64,000 bases of DNA from JBBEAM01 sp942491105 (GTDB lineage Bacteria > Pseudomonadota > Alphaproteobacteria > Kiloniellales > DSM-21159): contig CALNZX010000006.1 of the NCBI GenBank assembly GCA_942491105.1, forward strand, positions 248,001 to 312,000. Direction: 5' to 3'. Both the position numbers and the translations under genes were made by a program. Positions 27,068-36,308 of the stretch are shown here, piece after piece (within the stretch, counting starts at the first letter, position 1; each line of letters starts with the position of its first letter). The notes beneath the pieces were generated by a model. It saw only the letters and a program-made list of their open reading frames with translations. It was not told where the DNA came from and ran no database searches.

Positions 27068-27946
27068 ATGACCTCCGTCCTAACCCTGATCGGCGATCCC
27101 GCAAAGCGCAACCTGAGCTCAGGCCAGGTGGAGGCTGTGGCCGCCGCCCTCGACGGCGAGGCCGTCTGGCTGGCCGAGAGTCTGGCCTGCGACGTCTTGT
27201 TCGAAGGCAAGGACGATCCAGCCGCCGAGGAACTGGCCCGCGCCGCGCTGCAAGGGGCGCCGCTCGATCTGGCCGCGCAGCCGGTCGAGGGGCGGCTGAA
27301 ACGGCTGCTGGTCGCCGACATGGAATCGACCATCATTCAGCAGGAAATGCTCGACGAGCTCGCCGCCTACCTTGGCCTGCGCGAGGAGATGGCCGCCATC
27401 ACGGCCCGCTCGATGGCGGGAGAGCTCGATTTCGAAAGCTCGCTCAAGGCCCGGGTCGCGATGCTGCGGGATCTGCCCCTCTCACGCCTCGAGGAGGCCG
27501 CCGAGGGCATGACCTTCATGCCCGGCGCGCGCGTACTGATCGCGACACTGCGGGCGCAGGGCACGGTGACGGCCCTGGTTTCCGGCGGCTTCACCATCTT
27601 CGCCGATCTTGTCGCCGACGCCTGCGGCTTCGACCATGTCCAGGCCAACCGGCTGATCGTAGAAGACGCCAGTCTGAGCGGTGAGGTCGAGGAGCCGATC
27701 CTGGGCCGCGGCGCCAAGCTGGACATTCTGCGCGGCCTCGCGGTGGAAATCGGCTGCGGCCCCGGCCAAGCCGCCGCAGTGGGCGACGGCGCCAACGATC
27801 TGGAGATGCTGAAGGCCGCCGGTCTCGGCGTCGCCTATCACGCCAAGCCGCTGGTCCGCGAAGCGGCCCGCTTTCGCATCGACCACGGCGACCTGACGTC
27901 CCTGCTGTATCTGCAAGGCATCGGCGAAGACGCCTTCGTGCGTTAG
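27068..27946 (+). CDS. serB: Phosphoserine phosphatase
   Basis: This 292-residue HAD-family enzyme does the last step of serine synthesis. Motif I reads VADMESTIIQQEML, with nucleophile Asp84; the usual second acid Asp is Glu86 here, a conservative change I believe occurs in other alphaproteobacterial SerB proteins. Motif II is VSGGFTIFADLVAD and motif III/IV VGDGANDLEMLKAAGLG. An N-terminal extension of about 75 residues precedes the catalytic domain, as in many SerB. Start ATG 27068, followed by a hairpin terminator. Confidence 0.94.
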   Translation: MTSVLTLIGDPAKRNLSSGQVEAVAAALDGEAVWLAESLACDVLFEGKDDPAAEELARAALQGAPLDLAAQPVEGRLKRLLVADMESTIIQQEMLDELAAYLGLREEMAAITARSMAGELDFESSLKARVAMLRDLPLSRLEEAAEGMTFMPGARVLIATLRAQGTVTALVSGGFTIFADLVADACGFDHVQANRLIVEDASLSGEVEEPILGRGAKLDILRGLAVEIGCGPGQAAAVGDGANDLEMLKAAGLGVAYHAKPLVREAARFRIDHGDLTSLLYLQGIGEDAFVR

Positions 27947-27955
27947 AAAGACGAA

Positions 27956-27980
27956 GGGCGGTGCCCGAAGACACCGCCCC
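27956..27980 (+). terminator. Hairpin after serB, between convergent genes
   Basis: An eight-pair stem GGGCGGTG/CACCGCCC with an eight-base loop lies ten bases after the serB stop. It is followed by CTTGTCT, so the T tract is weak. It could act on both strands between serB and htrA. Confidence 0.6.
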
Positions 27981-28009
27981 TTGTCTGGACCGGATTACCG
28001 CCGGCGCGG

Positions 28010-29500
28010 TCAGCTATCCTCGAGCTGAACCGCCACCCACTGATAATCTCCGCTGCGATAGACCAGCAGGGTCACCACGCGATAGCCCTCTTCCTTGGCC
28101 TGGCTGACCAGTTTGACGACGTCGCCGGGCGAGCTGACCTCTTCCTGATCGACCTCGACGATGATATCGCCGGGCTGCAGGCCCTTTTCCATGGCGGTGC
28201 TGTCTGGGGCCACATTGGTCACGATCACGCCCTTGGCGCTGTCGTCGAGCTCGAAGCGCTCGCGCAGCTCCGGGGTGATCTCGGAAAGCATCAGGCCCAG
28301 CGTATCGGCCTCGTCCTCGGCCATTTCGGGGCCGCTTTCAAGACTGGCGACCTGCTCTTCGTCCAGCTCACCGAGCTGGACGTCGATCGTCACCCGCTCG
28401 CCCTTGCGCCAGACGACGACGGGGACTTCGCGGCCGATCGAGGTTTCGGCGACCATACGGGGCAGCTTGCGCATGTCCTCGACATCGCGGCCGTCGAATT
28501 CGAGGATCACGTCGCCCTGCTCGATGCCGGCTTGCTCGGCCGGCCCGCCATCGGTCACCGAAGCGACCAGAGCGCCCGAGGGACTATCCAAACGCAGGCC
28601 TTCGGCGAGTTCCTCGGTGACGGTCTGAATTCTTACACCCAGCCAGCCGCGCTTGACGGTGCCGTGCTCCTTGAGCTGATCGACGATGGTCTTGGCCATC
28701 CGCGACGGAATCGCGAAGCCGATCCCGATGGAGCCGCCGTTCGGCGAGTAGATCATCGAGTTGACGCCGATCACCTTGCCGTCGATGTCGAACATCGGAC
28801 CGCCGGAATTGCCGCGGTTGATGGACGCGTCGGTCTGCAGGAAATCGTCGTAGGGACCGGAGTTGATGTCGCGCTGGCGGGCCGAGAGAATTCCGGCCGT
28901 CACCGTGCCGCCCAGTCCGAATGGATTGCCGATCGCGAGCACCCAATCGCCGACCCGAATGGCATCGGAATCGCCCCACTCGGCGGCCGGCAGGTCTACA
29001 TCGCTCTCGACCTTGAGCAGAGCCAGATCGGTCTTCTCGTCGCTGCCGACCAGCACCGCGTCGAGGGTGGTGTCGTCGGACAGGCGCACCGAGATTTCGT
29101 CGGCATCGGCGATCACGTGATGATTGGTCACGATGTATCCCGAGGAATCGATGATGAAGCCGGAGCCCAGCGAGGTCGCGCGGCGCTCACGCTGCTGCGG
29201 CGGCACATTGGGCTCGCCGGGAAGGCCGCGCCGCTCGAAGAACTCCCGGAACAGCTCCTCGAAATCGCTGCTGGGGCGATCCTTGACGACCTGGGTGGTG
29301 GAGATGTTGACGACGGTCGGGGAGAGCTGGTCGACGAGGTCGGCGAAACTCTCGGGAGGTTGCTTGGCGTTGGCCAGCGAGCTGAAACACATCATGCTGA
29401 CGGCGATCAGCAGGACGAGGAACCAGCGGGCCAACACCGGGGTGCTGATTGGCGAAAGCGCCGTTATGACTTGGTGTGGATTTTTTTGAATATAGGTCAC
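28010..29500 (-). CDS. Periplasmic HtrA/DegP-type serine protease
   Basis: This roughly 496-residue Do-family protease removes misfolded envelope proteins. I chose GTG 29500, which has GGAGG nine bases upstream; longer in-frame starts lack this. Then come a signal or anchor helix (about 23-43) and the trypsin-like domain. The triad is seen as His in VTNHHVIADADE, Asp in TDLALLKVES and Ser in INRGNSGGPMFD. Two PDZ domains follow, with the carboxylate-binding loop of the first near RGWLGVRIQ. It ends the hflK-hflC-DUF2065-htrA run common in alphaproteobacteria, which points to a shared role in envelope quality control. Confidence 0.93.
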   Translation of the reverse strand: MTYIQKNPHQVITALSPISTPVLARWFLVLLIAVSMMCFSSLANAKQPPESFADLVDQLSPTVVNISTTQVVKDRPSSDFEELFREFFERRGLPGEPNVPPQQRERRATSLGSGFIIDSSGYIVTNHHVIADADEISVRLSDDTTLDAVLVGSDEKTDLALLKVESDVDLPAAEWGDSDAIRVGDWVLAIGNPFGLGGTVTAGILSARQRDINSGPYDDFLQTDASINRGNSGGPMFDIDGKVIGVNSMIYSPNGGSIGIGFAIPSRMAKTIVDQLKEHGTVKRGWLGVRIQTVTEELAEGLRLDSPSGALVASVTDGGPAEQAGIEQGDVILEFDGRDVEDMRKLPRMVAETSIGREVPVVVWRKGERVTIDVQLGELDEEQVASLESGPEMAEDEADTLGLMLSEITPELRERFELDDSAKGVIVTNVAPDSTAMEKGLQPGDIIVEVDQEEVSSPGDVVKLVSQAKEEGYRVVTLLVYRSGDYQWVAVQLEDS

Positions 29501-29665
29501 TTCTCGTTGCCTCCTAGCGAATCCCCAGCCGCGACGCACCCCCATGGCTACGACTATAAGATCGCTGCATTTGTACATTCCCGTGAATCCAGCCCCAATG
29601 GCTTCGGGGCTGCTACTCGTTTCGAGATAGCCATAGGACTTAGGCGGAATTGTGACCTCGCGCGG

Positions 29666-29851
29666 CTAGCCACGCAGCAGCCAAAGCGCGAAGGCGCCGA
29701 CGACAACGGCGCCCAAACCGGCTCCGCGCAACTGGTCCGGCGGCATTTCCGATAGCCGCGCATAGAGCCAGCGCGGCGCGGCCGGAAATGCGGCGACGAT
29801 GGCCCCTTCGATCAGAATGATCAGGGCGACGGCGGTCAGCAGATCCGTCAC
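29666..29851 (-). CDS. DUF2065 small membrane protein
   Basis: This 61-residue protein has two hydrophobic helices (TAVALIILIEGAIVAAF and GAGLGAVVVGAFALWLL) joined by the family's short PRWLYARLSEMPPDQLR loop. It lies 51 bases after hflC and before htrA, the usual place for DUF2065. Its role is unknown; synteny suggests help in membrane protein quality control. Confidence 0.85.
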   Translation of the reverse strand: MTDLLTAVALIILIEGAIVAAFPAAPRWLYARLSEMPPDQLRGAGLGAVVVGAFALWLLRG

Positions 29852-29902
29852 GCCCGCCGCCTCGTCATGGCGTTAGCCATCGGGACGGCGGGCGCGTTGG
29901 GA

Positions 29903-30826
29903 TCAGTTGTCGCCGGCCTTGGCGCCGGTGGAAGCGCCAGGCTTCGGCTGGCCAAGCTCTTGAGTGACGTCATCGAAGTAGCGGAAGAAATCGCTGTCCG
30001 TCGATAGCACCATGTAGGAGTTATCGCCATCGAAGGAGGCGCGATAGGCCTCCATGGAACGATAGAAGCGGAAGAAACCAGCGTCCTGCCCGAAGGCATC
30101 GTTCAGGATGGTGGTACGCTCGCCCTCGCCTTGACCGCGCAGGATTTCCGATTCCCGCCGCGCCTCGGCGATAATCACCGTGGCTTCACGATCCGCGGCG
30201 GAGGTGATGCGATCGTACTGCTCCTGCCCCTGGGCACGGAACTCGGCCGCGTCGCGCTCGCGCTCGGCCCGCATCCGGTTATAGACCGACTCGCTGACGT
30301 CCGGCGCCAAATCGGCACGTCCGATACGCACGTCGACGATCTCGATTCCGAAGTCCTGCGCCGCCGCGTTGACCCGGTCCCTGACCGTGTTCATCAGGTC
30401 GGCGCGCTCCTCGGACAGCACGCTGGCAAGATTGACGTCGCCGAACACGGCACGGACGGTATCGTTGACGATCGGGCCAAGACGGTCGAGCAGGGCCCGC
30501 TCCGAACTCACGCGCTGAATGTAGATGTTCGGATCGGTGATCCGGTAGCGCGAGAAGGAGTCGACGATCAAGGGCCGCTGATCGGCCAGGATCACGCGCT
30601 CGGGTTCGGGATCGAAGTTAAGCACCCGGCGTTCGATGTAGCGCACGCTCTGCACGAAAGGAATCTTCATGCTGAGACCCGGCTCGCTGATCACCCGCTT
30701 GATGGCGCCGAACTGCAGGACGATGGCCTGCTGGGTCTGGTGCACCGTGAAGAAGGTGTCGAAGGCGCAGATACCTAGCAGGATCACCAAGGCGCCCAGC
30801 AGCATCTGAATAAACTTTTTCGTCAT
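29903..30826 (-). CDS. hflC: HflC, modulator of FtsH protease
   Basis: This 307-residue SPFH/stomatin-type protein has one N-terminal membrane helix (LLGALVILLGICAFDTFFTV), an SPFH domain, a coiled coil with RMRAERERDAAEFRAQG and a C-terminal tail. With HflK it forms the membrane cage around FtsH and restrains its proteolysis. ATG 30826 is 17 bases after hflK. Full length. Confidence 0.95.
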   Translation of the reverse strand: MTKKFIQMLLGALVILLGICAFDTFFTVHQTQQAIVLQFGAIKRVISEPGLSMKIPFVQSVRYIERRVLNFDPEPERVILADQRPLIVDSFSRYRITDPNIYIQRVSSERALLDRLGPIVNDTVRAVFGDVNLASVLSEERADLMNTVRDRVNAAAQDFGIEIVDVRIGRADLAPDVSESVYNRMRAERERDAAEFRAQGQEQYDRITSAADREATVIIAEARRESEILRGQGEGERTTILNDAFGQDAGFFRFYRSMEAYRASFDGDNSYMVLSTDSDFFRYFDDVTQELGQPKPGASTGAKAGDN

Positions 30827-30843
30827 GAGGATACCCTCTCCCG

Positions 30844-32028
30844 CTACTGCTGGTTGCCGGAGGGCGAAGAAGAGCGCCCCTGGCCGGACTGCTGTCTCAG
30901 CTCATTGAGCGGCAAATAGGGCACCGCTGCCTGGCCGGCATTGTCCATGATCACCTTGTCGGTCTTGGAGAAGACTTCCTGGATGGTCTCCAGGAACATC
31001 CGCCGCTCGGTAACCTCGGGGTTCTGCTTGTAGGCCTCGTAAACCGAGAGGAAGCGCTGGGCCTCACCCTGAGACTCGTTGATGATCTGCTCCTTGTAGG
31101 CCGCTGCGTTCTGGATCATCCGCTGCGCCTCGCCTCGGGCCTCCGGGATCACCTTGTTGCGATAGGCGTCGGCTTCGTTGCGCCGGCGGTCGAGATCCTG
31201 CTGCGCTCGCTGCACCTCGTCGAAGGCGTCGATCACCTGGGACGGCGGCTGCACGTTCTGCAGGCGCACCTCGGTAATCAGAATGCCCGAACCGTAGCTG
31301 TCCAGGATACCCTGCAGAAGCTGCTTGGTTTTCAGCGCGATCTCGTCGCGCGCCTCGGTCAGAGCCGGCTGAATGTCGGTGCGGCCGATGATCTCGCGCA
31401 TCGCGCTTTCCGCCGCCGCCTTCACCGTAACTTCCGGTTCGCGGATGTTGAACAGATACTTGCCGGCATCGCTGATGCGCCACTGCACCGAGAAATCGAT
31501 ATCGATGATGTTCTGATCGCCGGTCAGCATCAGGCTTTCCTCGGGCACGTCCTGGGGACGGCCGGAGTTCGTACCGAACTGGCCACGGAAACCGACATCG
31601 GTCTGGCGGATGTTCTCCACGTCCGGCGTCACCGCCGTCTCGATCGGATAGGGCAGATGCCAATGCAGGCCAGGCTGCGCCGGGTTGGCTTGGTTGATCC
31701 ACTCGCCGAAGCGCAGGACCACGCCCTGCTCACCCGGCTGCACGCGATACAAGCCGCCGAAAATCACCCAGAGCACGAAAATCCCGACCGCGATCAGCAG
31801 GAGGGACTTGCCCCCGCCGATACCGCCCGGCATCGCGCTCTTGAAGCGCTCCTGCCCCTTGCGGATCAGATCCTCGATGTCCGGGGGGCGCTGCCCGCCG
31901 CCGCCGCTTCCTCCGGGGCCACCGCCGGGCCGGCCCCAAGGACCGCCACCGCCGCTACCGCCACCAGATCCACCACCAGAACCCCCACCCCAGGGGCCGC
32001 CTCCACCGCTAGACGATTGCCAAGGCAT
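30844..32028 (-). CDS. hflK: HflK, modulator of FtsH protease
   Basis: This 394-residue SPFH protein has a long Gly-rich cytoplasmic N-terminus (about residues 5-48, repeats of GGGSGGG type and GGGPW), one membrane helix (SLLLIAVGIFVLWVIFGGLY) and an SPFH domain starting RVQPGEQGVVLRFGEW. A coiled-coil region and a Ser/Gln-rich tail follow. The partner gene hflC follows directly. A short intergenic region (32029-32196) is shared with the divergent mrp gene. Confidence 0.95.
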   Translation of the reverse strand: MPWQSSSGGGGPWGGGSGGGSGGGSGGGGPWGRPGGGPGGSGGGGQRPPDIEDLIRKGQERFKSAMPGGIGGGKSLLLIAVGIFVLWVIFGGLYRVQPGEQGVVLRFGEWINQANPAQPGLHWHLPYPIETAVTPDVENIRQTDVGFRGQFGTNSGRPQDVPEESLMLTGDQNIIDIDFSVQWRISDAGKYLFNIREPEVTVKAAAESAMREIIGRTDIQPALTEARDEIALKTKQLLQGILDSYGSGILITEVRLQNVQPPSQVIDAFDEVQRAQQDLDRRRNEADAYRNKVIPEARGEAQRMIQNAAAYKEQIINESQGEAQRFLSVYEAYKQNPEVTERRMFLETIQEVFSKTDKVIMDNAGQAAVPYLPLNELRQQSGQGRSSSPSGNQQ

Positions 32029-32196
32029 TCAGCACATACTCCACTTGTTGTTCGCGTGAGGCTCCGGCGCAGGTCGGCATTCAAACCGGCTGCTGCCCCC
32101 CCTATATCTCGGATTAGGCAAACCGTATAAAACTCACGGCCAAGGCCGGTAATAACACTCTTTGCCGATATTGTCAGATAAGGAGAAATTTCAAGG

Positions 32197-33348
32197 ATGG
32201 CGCAGCTTAGCGAAGCGCAGATACTCGAGGCCCTGAAAAGCGTCGCGACCCCCGACGGAAAGAGCGATATCGTGAGCGCGGGCCTGATTAGCGGCCTGAT
32301 CGTCAAGGATGGCAACGTCGGTTTCGCCATCGAGGTCGATCCGCGCGAGGGGGAAAAACTCGAACCTCTGCGCAAACAGGCCGAACAAGCCGCGGACGCG
32401 GTACCTGGCGTGCTTTCGGTGACCGCCGTGCTGACCGCGCACCGCGAATCCCCCTCCGGCGGCCCCCAGGCGGGCGGTGGACAGGGCGGCGGCGCGCAGC
32501 CTGGCCAGGGCCACTCCCACGGACAAGGCGAAGCCAAGGCGCTGGTGCCCGGGGTCAAGGCCATCGTCGCGGTGGCCAGCGGCAAGGGCGGCGTCGGCAA
32601 ATCGACCTGCGCGGTCAATCTGGCATTGGCCCTGGGGCGGCTCGGCTTGGCGGTCGGCATGCTCGACGCCGATATCTACGGCCCTTCGCAGCCGCGCATG
32701 ATGGGCATCTCCGGCCGTCCGAACTCGCCCGACGGCAAGACCCTGAAGCCGATGGAGAACTACGGCGTCAAATGCATGTCCATGGGCTTCCTGGTCGCCG
32801 AGGACACGCCGATGATCTGGCGCGGGCCGATGGTGCAGTCCGCCCTGCAGCAGATGCTGCGCGATGTCGACTGGGGCGAGCTCGACGTGCTGATCGTCGA
32901 CATGCCGCCGGGAACCGGCGACGCCCAGCTGACCATGGCGCAGCAGGTGCCGCTGGCCGGCGCGGTCATCATCTCGACGCCCCAGGACATCGCCCTGCTG
33001 GATGCCCGCAAGGGCCTCAACATGTTCCGCAAGGTCGACGTGCCGGTGCTCGGCATCGTCGAGAACATGTCGCTTTACATCTGCCCGGAATGCGGCCACG
33101 AGGCGCATATCTTCGGCCACGGCGGCGCCAAGCGCGAAGCCGAGAAGCTGGGCATGGAATTCCTCGGCGAGGTGCCCCTGGACATTTTGATCCGCGAAAC
33201 CTCCGACGGTGGCCAGCCGATCGTGGTGTCCCATCCCGACAGCCCCCACGCGCAGGCCTTCGTCAAGATCGCGGAGCAGATCTGGCAACAGGTCTCCGCC
33301 CGTCTTACCAGCGGCCAGAACCAGGGCCCGCGCATCGTCATGCAGTAG
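32197..33348 (+). CDS. mrp: Mrp/NBP35-family iron-sulfur cluster carrier ATPase
   Basis: This 383-residue cytosolic protein has an N-terminal MIP18/DUF59 domain (about 1-90), a Gly/Gln/His-rich linker (GGGQGGGAQPGQGHSHGQGE) and a ParA-like ATPase domain. The deviant Walker A is ASGKGGVGKSTCAVNLALA, and the cluster-binding CxxC is ICPECGHEAHIFG. It delivers Fe-S clusters to apoproteins. ATG 32197 follows GGAGAAATTTCAAGG. Divergent from hflK and followed by a hairpin at 33358-33397. Confidence 0.94.
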   Translation: MAQLSEAQILEALKSVATPDGKSDIVSAGLISGLIVKDGNVGFAIEVDPREGEKLEPLRKQAEQAADAVPGVLSVTAVLTAHRESPSGGPQAGGGQGGGAQPGQGHSHGQGEAKALVPGVKAIVAVASGKGGVGKSTCAVNLALALGRLGLAVGMLDADIYGPSQPRMMGISGRPNSPDGKTLKPMENYGVKCMSMGFLVAEDTPMIWRGPMVQSALQQMLRDVDWGELDVLIVDMPPGTGDAQLTMAQQVPLAGAVIISTPQDIALLDARKGLNMFRKVDVPVLGIVENMSLYICPECGHEAHIFGHGGAKREAEKLGMEFLGEVPLDILIRETSDGGQPIVVSHPDSPHAQAFVKIAEQIWQQVSARLTSGQNQGPRIVMQ

Positions 33349-33357
33349 TCCCGGCCA

Positions 33358-33397
33358 CGCTTGGCTCCCGCAGCTGTGAAGCCGCGCGAGCCAAGCG
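33358..33397 (+). terminator. Putative terminator hairpin after mrp
   Basis: A ten-pair perfect stem CGCTTGGCTC/GAGCCAAGCG with a 20-base loop is followed by TTATTC. It lies nine bases beyond the mrp stop. The T tract is short. Confidence 0.55.
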
Positions 33398-33459
33398 TTA
33401 TTCGCCTTCGCCGGCCGCAGGCTTCATCCTTATCGCCGAACGATAGGGAGAGCGCGCAG

Positions 33460-33933
33460 ATGCCCGAAGCAACCACCCGCACGAAACCGCAGGGCCAGCG
33501 GCCGCTTGCATTGGGTCTTTTGTTTCTCGCCGTGGCGCTTTTCGTCATGCCGGTCCCGGTTCGCGCCGAGGTTTTCAGCACCGAGGGCGTCGCGCTGGGC
33601 GGTACCGACCCGGTCGCCTATTTCACCGAGGGCAAGCCGGTCGAGGGGTCGAGCGACTACAGCTTCGACTACCAGGGCGCGACCTGGCACTTCGCCAGCG
33701 CCGCCAATCGCGACGCCTTCGCCGCCGATCCGGGGAAATACGCGCCGCAATACGGCGGCTACTGCGCCTACGGGCTGGCCCAGGGCGCCTTGGTCGAGAC
33801 CGTTCCGGAAGCCTGGTCGATCGTCGACGGCAAGCTCTACCTGAACTTCAGCAAGGGCGTGCAGCAGCGCTGGGAGCAGGACATTCCAGGCTATATCGCC
33901 AAGGCCGACAGCAACTGGCCCAGCCATCGCTAA
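33460..33933 (+). CDS. Exported YHS-domain protein
   Basis: This 157-residue protein starts at ATG 33460 after GGGAG. It has an N-terminal signal or anchor (LALGLLFLAVALFVMPVPVR) and one YHS domain from GGTDPVAYFTEGKPV through YGGYCAYGLAQG, with the Cys and Tyr residues of this small, possibly metal-binding fold. Many proteins of this type are described only as YHS domain proteins. No obvious operon partner, so the role is not assigned. Confidence 0.8.
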   Translation: MPEATTRTKPQGQRPLALGLLFLAVALFVMPVPVRAEVFSTEGVALGGTDPVAYFTEGKPVEGSSDYSFDYQGATWHFASAANRDAFAADPGKYAPQYGGYCAYGLAQGALVETVPEAWSIVDGKLYLNFSKGVQQRWEQDIPGYIAKADSNWPSHR

Positions 33934-34006
33934 CCCGCCCAGCGAGCCGCCCCGGATGCCCCCCTCGGATAACCCCCTCGGATAATCCCCTGCCAGGCGG
34001 CTTCCT

Positions 34007-34864
34007 TCAGCCCTGGAGGAAAGTCTCCAAGCCGGCATCGTCGGCGATTCGCGTGAACCAGTGGCTGGCCACGACGCCAGGATAACCATCGACATTGGGG
34101 GCGCCCCGCTGCGCGGCGATATCCGCAAGGCTGACGCTGCGGGTTTCCAGGCTGACGCGCATCCGCGCGCTGGTGTTGGGCGCCGAACCATGGAGCTGAG
34201 CGGCGGAAAAGCAGAGCAGCGCGCCGGGCTCGATCACGCAAGGCACGGCGGCGGAGTCCTCCGGCGCTTGCTCCGCGACGGGCAGACGCGGATAGGCTTC
34301 GCCGCGCGCGCGGGCCGCATGGAGCTCTCGCAGATTCCACCCGGCGGAGGTATTGGCGATCGGCCGCGACCAGTAGCGCGGATAGAGCAGCAGGGTGCGG
34401 TTTTCCGCGAGGGGGTAGACGGGCGCCCACCAGTTGATCTGGGCTGGGATATTGGAGCCCCAGCTATCGCGGTGCGGCCGCAGGCTGCGCAGCGCGGGTT
34501 CCTCGCGCGGCGGCCCCGGCGGCACCATCCGCAGCACCCGCCGGTCCCAGAAGGTGTCCTCGGGCGAAAAGCCCAGGGCCGCGAAAAGAGCGGAAAAGGC
34601 CGCGCGAATCTCCGGATCGGCGACGAAGTCGGCGCGTAGCCGCGTGGCTCTGCGGCGCAGCTCCTCGAAGCCGAGCGCGCCCGGCGCCTGCTCCACGTGA
34701 ACGCCGAAAGCCGCCTCGCTGAGACGCCGGGTCAACGCGACCAAGTCTGCCATGGCCGCGAGGCCGCGATAGACGATCAACTCGCCGGCGAAGAGGCGCG
34801 CGGTCAGCTCCTGGCGCGATAGCGACCTATCGAGGATGGTGAAGACCGGCGGCGGCGCCGCCAC
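34007..34864 (-). CDS. Phytanoyl-CoA dioxygenase-like Fe(II)/2-oxoglutarate protein
   Basis: This roughly 285-residue protein starts at GTG 34864, one base after the folA stop; a longer frame exists but overlaps folA by 113 bases. The double-stranded beta-helix iron ligands are visible as HxD (SLRPHRDSWGSN) and the distal His in AAQLHGSAPNTSARMR, where the Arg could bind 2-oxoglutarate. It would hydroxylate a small molecule, but the substrate is unknown. Tight spacing suggests co-transcription with thyA-folA, perhaps only by position. Confidence 0.7.
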   Translation of the reverse strand: MAAPPPVFTILDRSLSRQELTARLFAGELIVYRGLAAMADLVALTRRLSEAAFGVHVEQAPGALGFEELRRRATRLRADFVADPEIRAAFSALFAALGFSPEDTFWDRRVLRMVPPGPPREEPALRSLRPHRDSWGSNIPAQINWWAPVYPLAENRTLLLYPRYWSRPIANTSAGWNLRELHAARARGEAYPRLPVAEQAPEDSAAVPCVIEPGALLCFSAAQLHGSAPNTSARMRVSLETRSVSLADIAAQRGAPNVDGYPGVVASHWFTRIADDAGLETFLQG

Positions 34865-34865
34865 G

Positions 34866-35366
34866 TCAGCGCCGCTCCAGGATAATGAAGCAATGCGCCG
34901 GGCGCTCCTCCTCCTCGGGCACGCATTCGCAAAACATCTGGCGCCAGTCGCTGGGATCGTATTCGGGGAAGAAGGCATCGCCCTCCGCGGTGATATCGAC
35001 CTCGGTCAGATACATCCGGTCGGCGCGCCGCATCGCCAGGGAAAAGATATCGCCCCCGCCGATCACCATCACCTCCTTGACTCCAAGCGCCTTGGCTTCC
35101 TCCGCCGCCAGGTTCAGCGCGTCGTCGATGTTGCCGCAGACGGACACGCCGGGCGCGGTGAAGTCGGGATTGCGGGTGACCACGATATTGGGCCGCTTGG
35201 GCAGCGGCTTGCCGATGGAATCGTAGGTTTTACGCCCCATCACCACGGGCTTGCCCAAGGTCGCGGCCTTGAACCAGCGCAGATCGTCGGGCAGATGCCA
35301 AGGCAGTTCGCCGTCGATCCCAATGACACGGTTGCTCCCTAGAGCGACAATCAGGCTGATCTCCAT
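34866..35366 (-). CDS. folA: Dihydrofolate reductase
   Basis: This 166-residue enzyme reduces dihydrofolate with NADPH. The family core is intact: SLIVALGSNRVIGIDGELPW, then WHLPDDLRWFK, VVMGRKTYDSIGKPLP, and VMVIGGGDIFSLAM near the cofactor site. ATG 35366 lies nine bases after thyA. Folate recycling after thymidylate synthesis explains the pair. Confidence 0.96.
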   Translation of the reverse strand: MEISLIVALGSNRVIGIDGELPWHLPDDLRWFKAATLGKPVVMGRKTYDSIGKPLPKRPNIVVTRNPDFTAPGVSVCGNIDDALNLAAEEAKALGVKEVMVIGGGDIFSLAMRRADRMYLTEVDITAEGDAFFPEYDPSDWRQMFCECVPEEEERPAHCFIILERR

Positions 35367-35375
35367 GGTCTCCGC

Positions 35376-36170
35376 CTAGACCGCAATCGGAGCGGCGATA
35401 TGGGGATGGGCTTCGTAGTCCTGCAGGGTGAAGTCCTCGAAACGGAAGGCGAAGATATCCTCGACCTCGGGATTGAGACGCATCCGGGGCAGCGGCAGCG
35501 GCTGGCGCGCGAGCTGCGTTTCAACCTGCTCCAGATGATTGAGATAGAGATGCGCGTCGCCGAAGCTGTGAATGAACGCGCCGGGCCGCAGCCCGGTGAC
35601 CTGCGCCACCATCATCGTCAGCAGCGCATAGGACGCGATATTGAAGGGCACGCCGAGGAAAATATCGGCGCTGCGCTGGTAGAGCTGACAAGACAGCCGG
35701 CCCTCCGCGACATGGAACTGAAACAGGCAGTGGCAGGGCGGCAAGGCCATCTTCTCGATCTCGCCGACATTCCAGGAGGCGACGATCAAGCGCCGCGAAT
35801 CGGGGTTGCTCTTGATCTGCTCCACGAGCTGCGAAATCTGATCGATGGCGCGGCCATCGGCGGTCGGCCAGGAACGCCACTGCACCCCATAAACCGGGCC
35901 CAGCTCGCCTTCGGCATCCGCCCAGTCGTCCCAGATCGAAACCCCGGCCCGCTGCAGCGAGGCGATATTGCTTTCCCCGCGCAGGAACCACAGCAATTCG
36001 TGGATGATGGATTTCAGGTGCAGCTTCTTGGTCGTCAGCAGCGGGAATCCCTCGGCCAGATCGAACCGCATCTGATAGCCGAACACCGATTTCGTGCCGG
36101 TCCCGGTGCGGTCGTTCTTGAGCGTGCCGTTGTCGCGGACATGGCGCATCAGGTCGAGATACTGCTGCAT
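35376..36170 (-). CDS. thyA: Thymidylate synthase
   Basis: This 264-residue enzyme methylates dUMP with methylene-tetrahydrofolate. ATG 36170 gives the standard family start (MQQYLDLMRHVRDNG) and exact family length; the frame is open further upstream but without similarity. The catalytic Cys is in LPPCHCLFQFHV, with RSADIFLGVPFNIASYA downstream. Co-directional with folA. Confidence 0.97.
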   Translation of the reverse strand: MQQYLDLMRHVRDNGTLKNDRTGTGTKSVFGYQMRFDLAEGFPLLTTKKLHLKSIIHELLWFLRGESNIASLQRAGVSIWDDWADAEGELGPVYGVQWRSWPTADGRAIDQISQLVEQIKSNPDSRRLIVASWNVGEIEKMALPPCHCLFQFHVAEGRLSCQLYQRSADIFLGVPFNIASYALLTMMVAQVTGLRPGAFIHSFGDAHLYLNHLEQVETQLARQPLPLPRMRLNPEVEDIFAFRFEDFTLQDYEAHPHIAAPIAV

Positions 36171-36274
36171 GCTTTCCTCGGAAGCGGAGTCGCGGTTGCT
36201 GGAGTGCGCAGAGACTACTCCGGCCTCGCGCGATGGGAAAGCCATGGCGCATCGCGGCCCCTGTAAGCTGAAGC

Positions 36275-36303
36275 TTTCATGTCGGCGCAATACTTCCTAT
36301 ATT
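36275..36303 (+). promoter_or_regulatory. Candidate promoter of ssrA
   Basis: TTTCAT (36275-36280) and TATATT (36298-36303) are spaced 17 bases apart, placing a start near 36309-36311, just at the first hairpin of the tmRNA precursor. The -35 is poor, the -10 good. Confidence 0.45.
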
Positions 36304-36308
36304 GAGTG

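Noticed and set aside
33940..34000. Short imperfect tandem repeat (CCCTCGGATAA units) between the YHS and dioxygenase genes
   Set aside because: Only two copies of about 15 bases and no context to suggest function; probably slippage.
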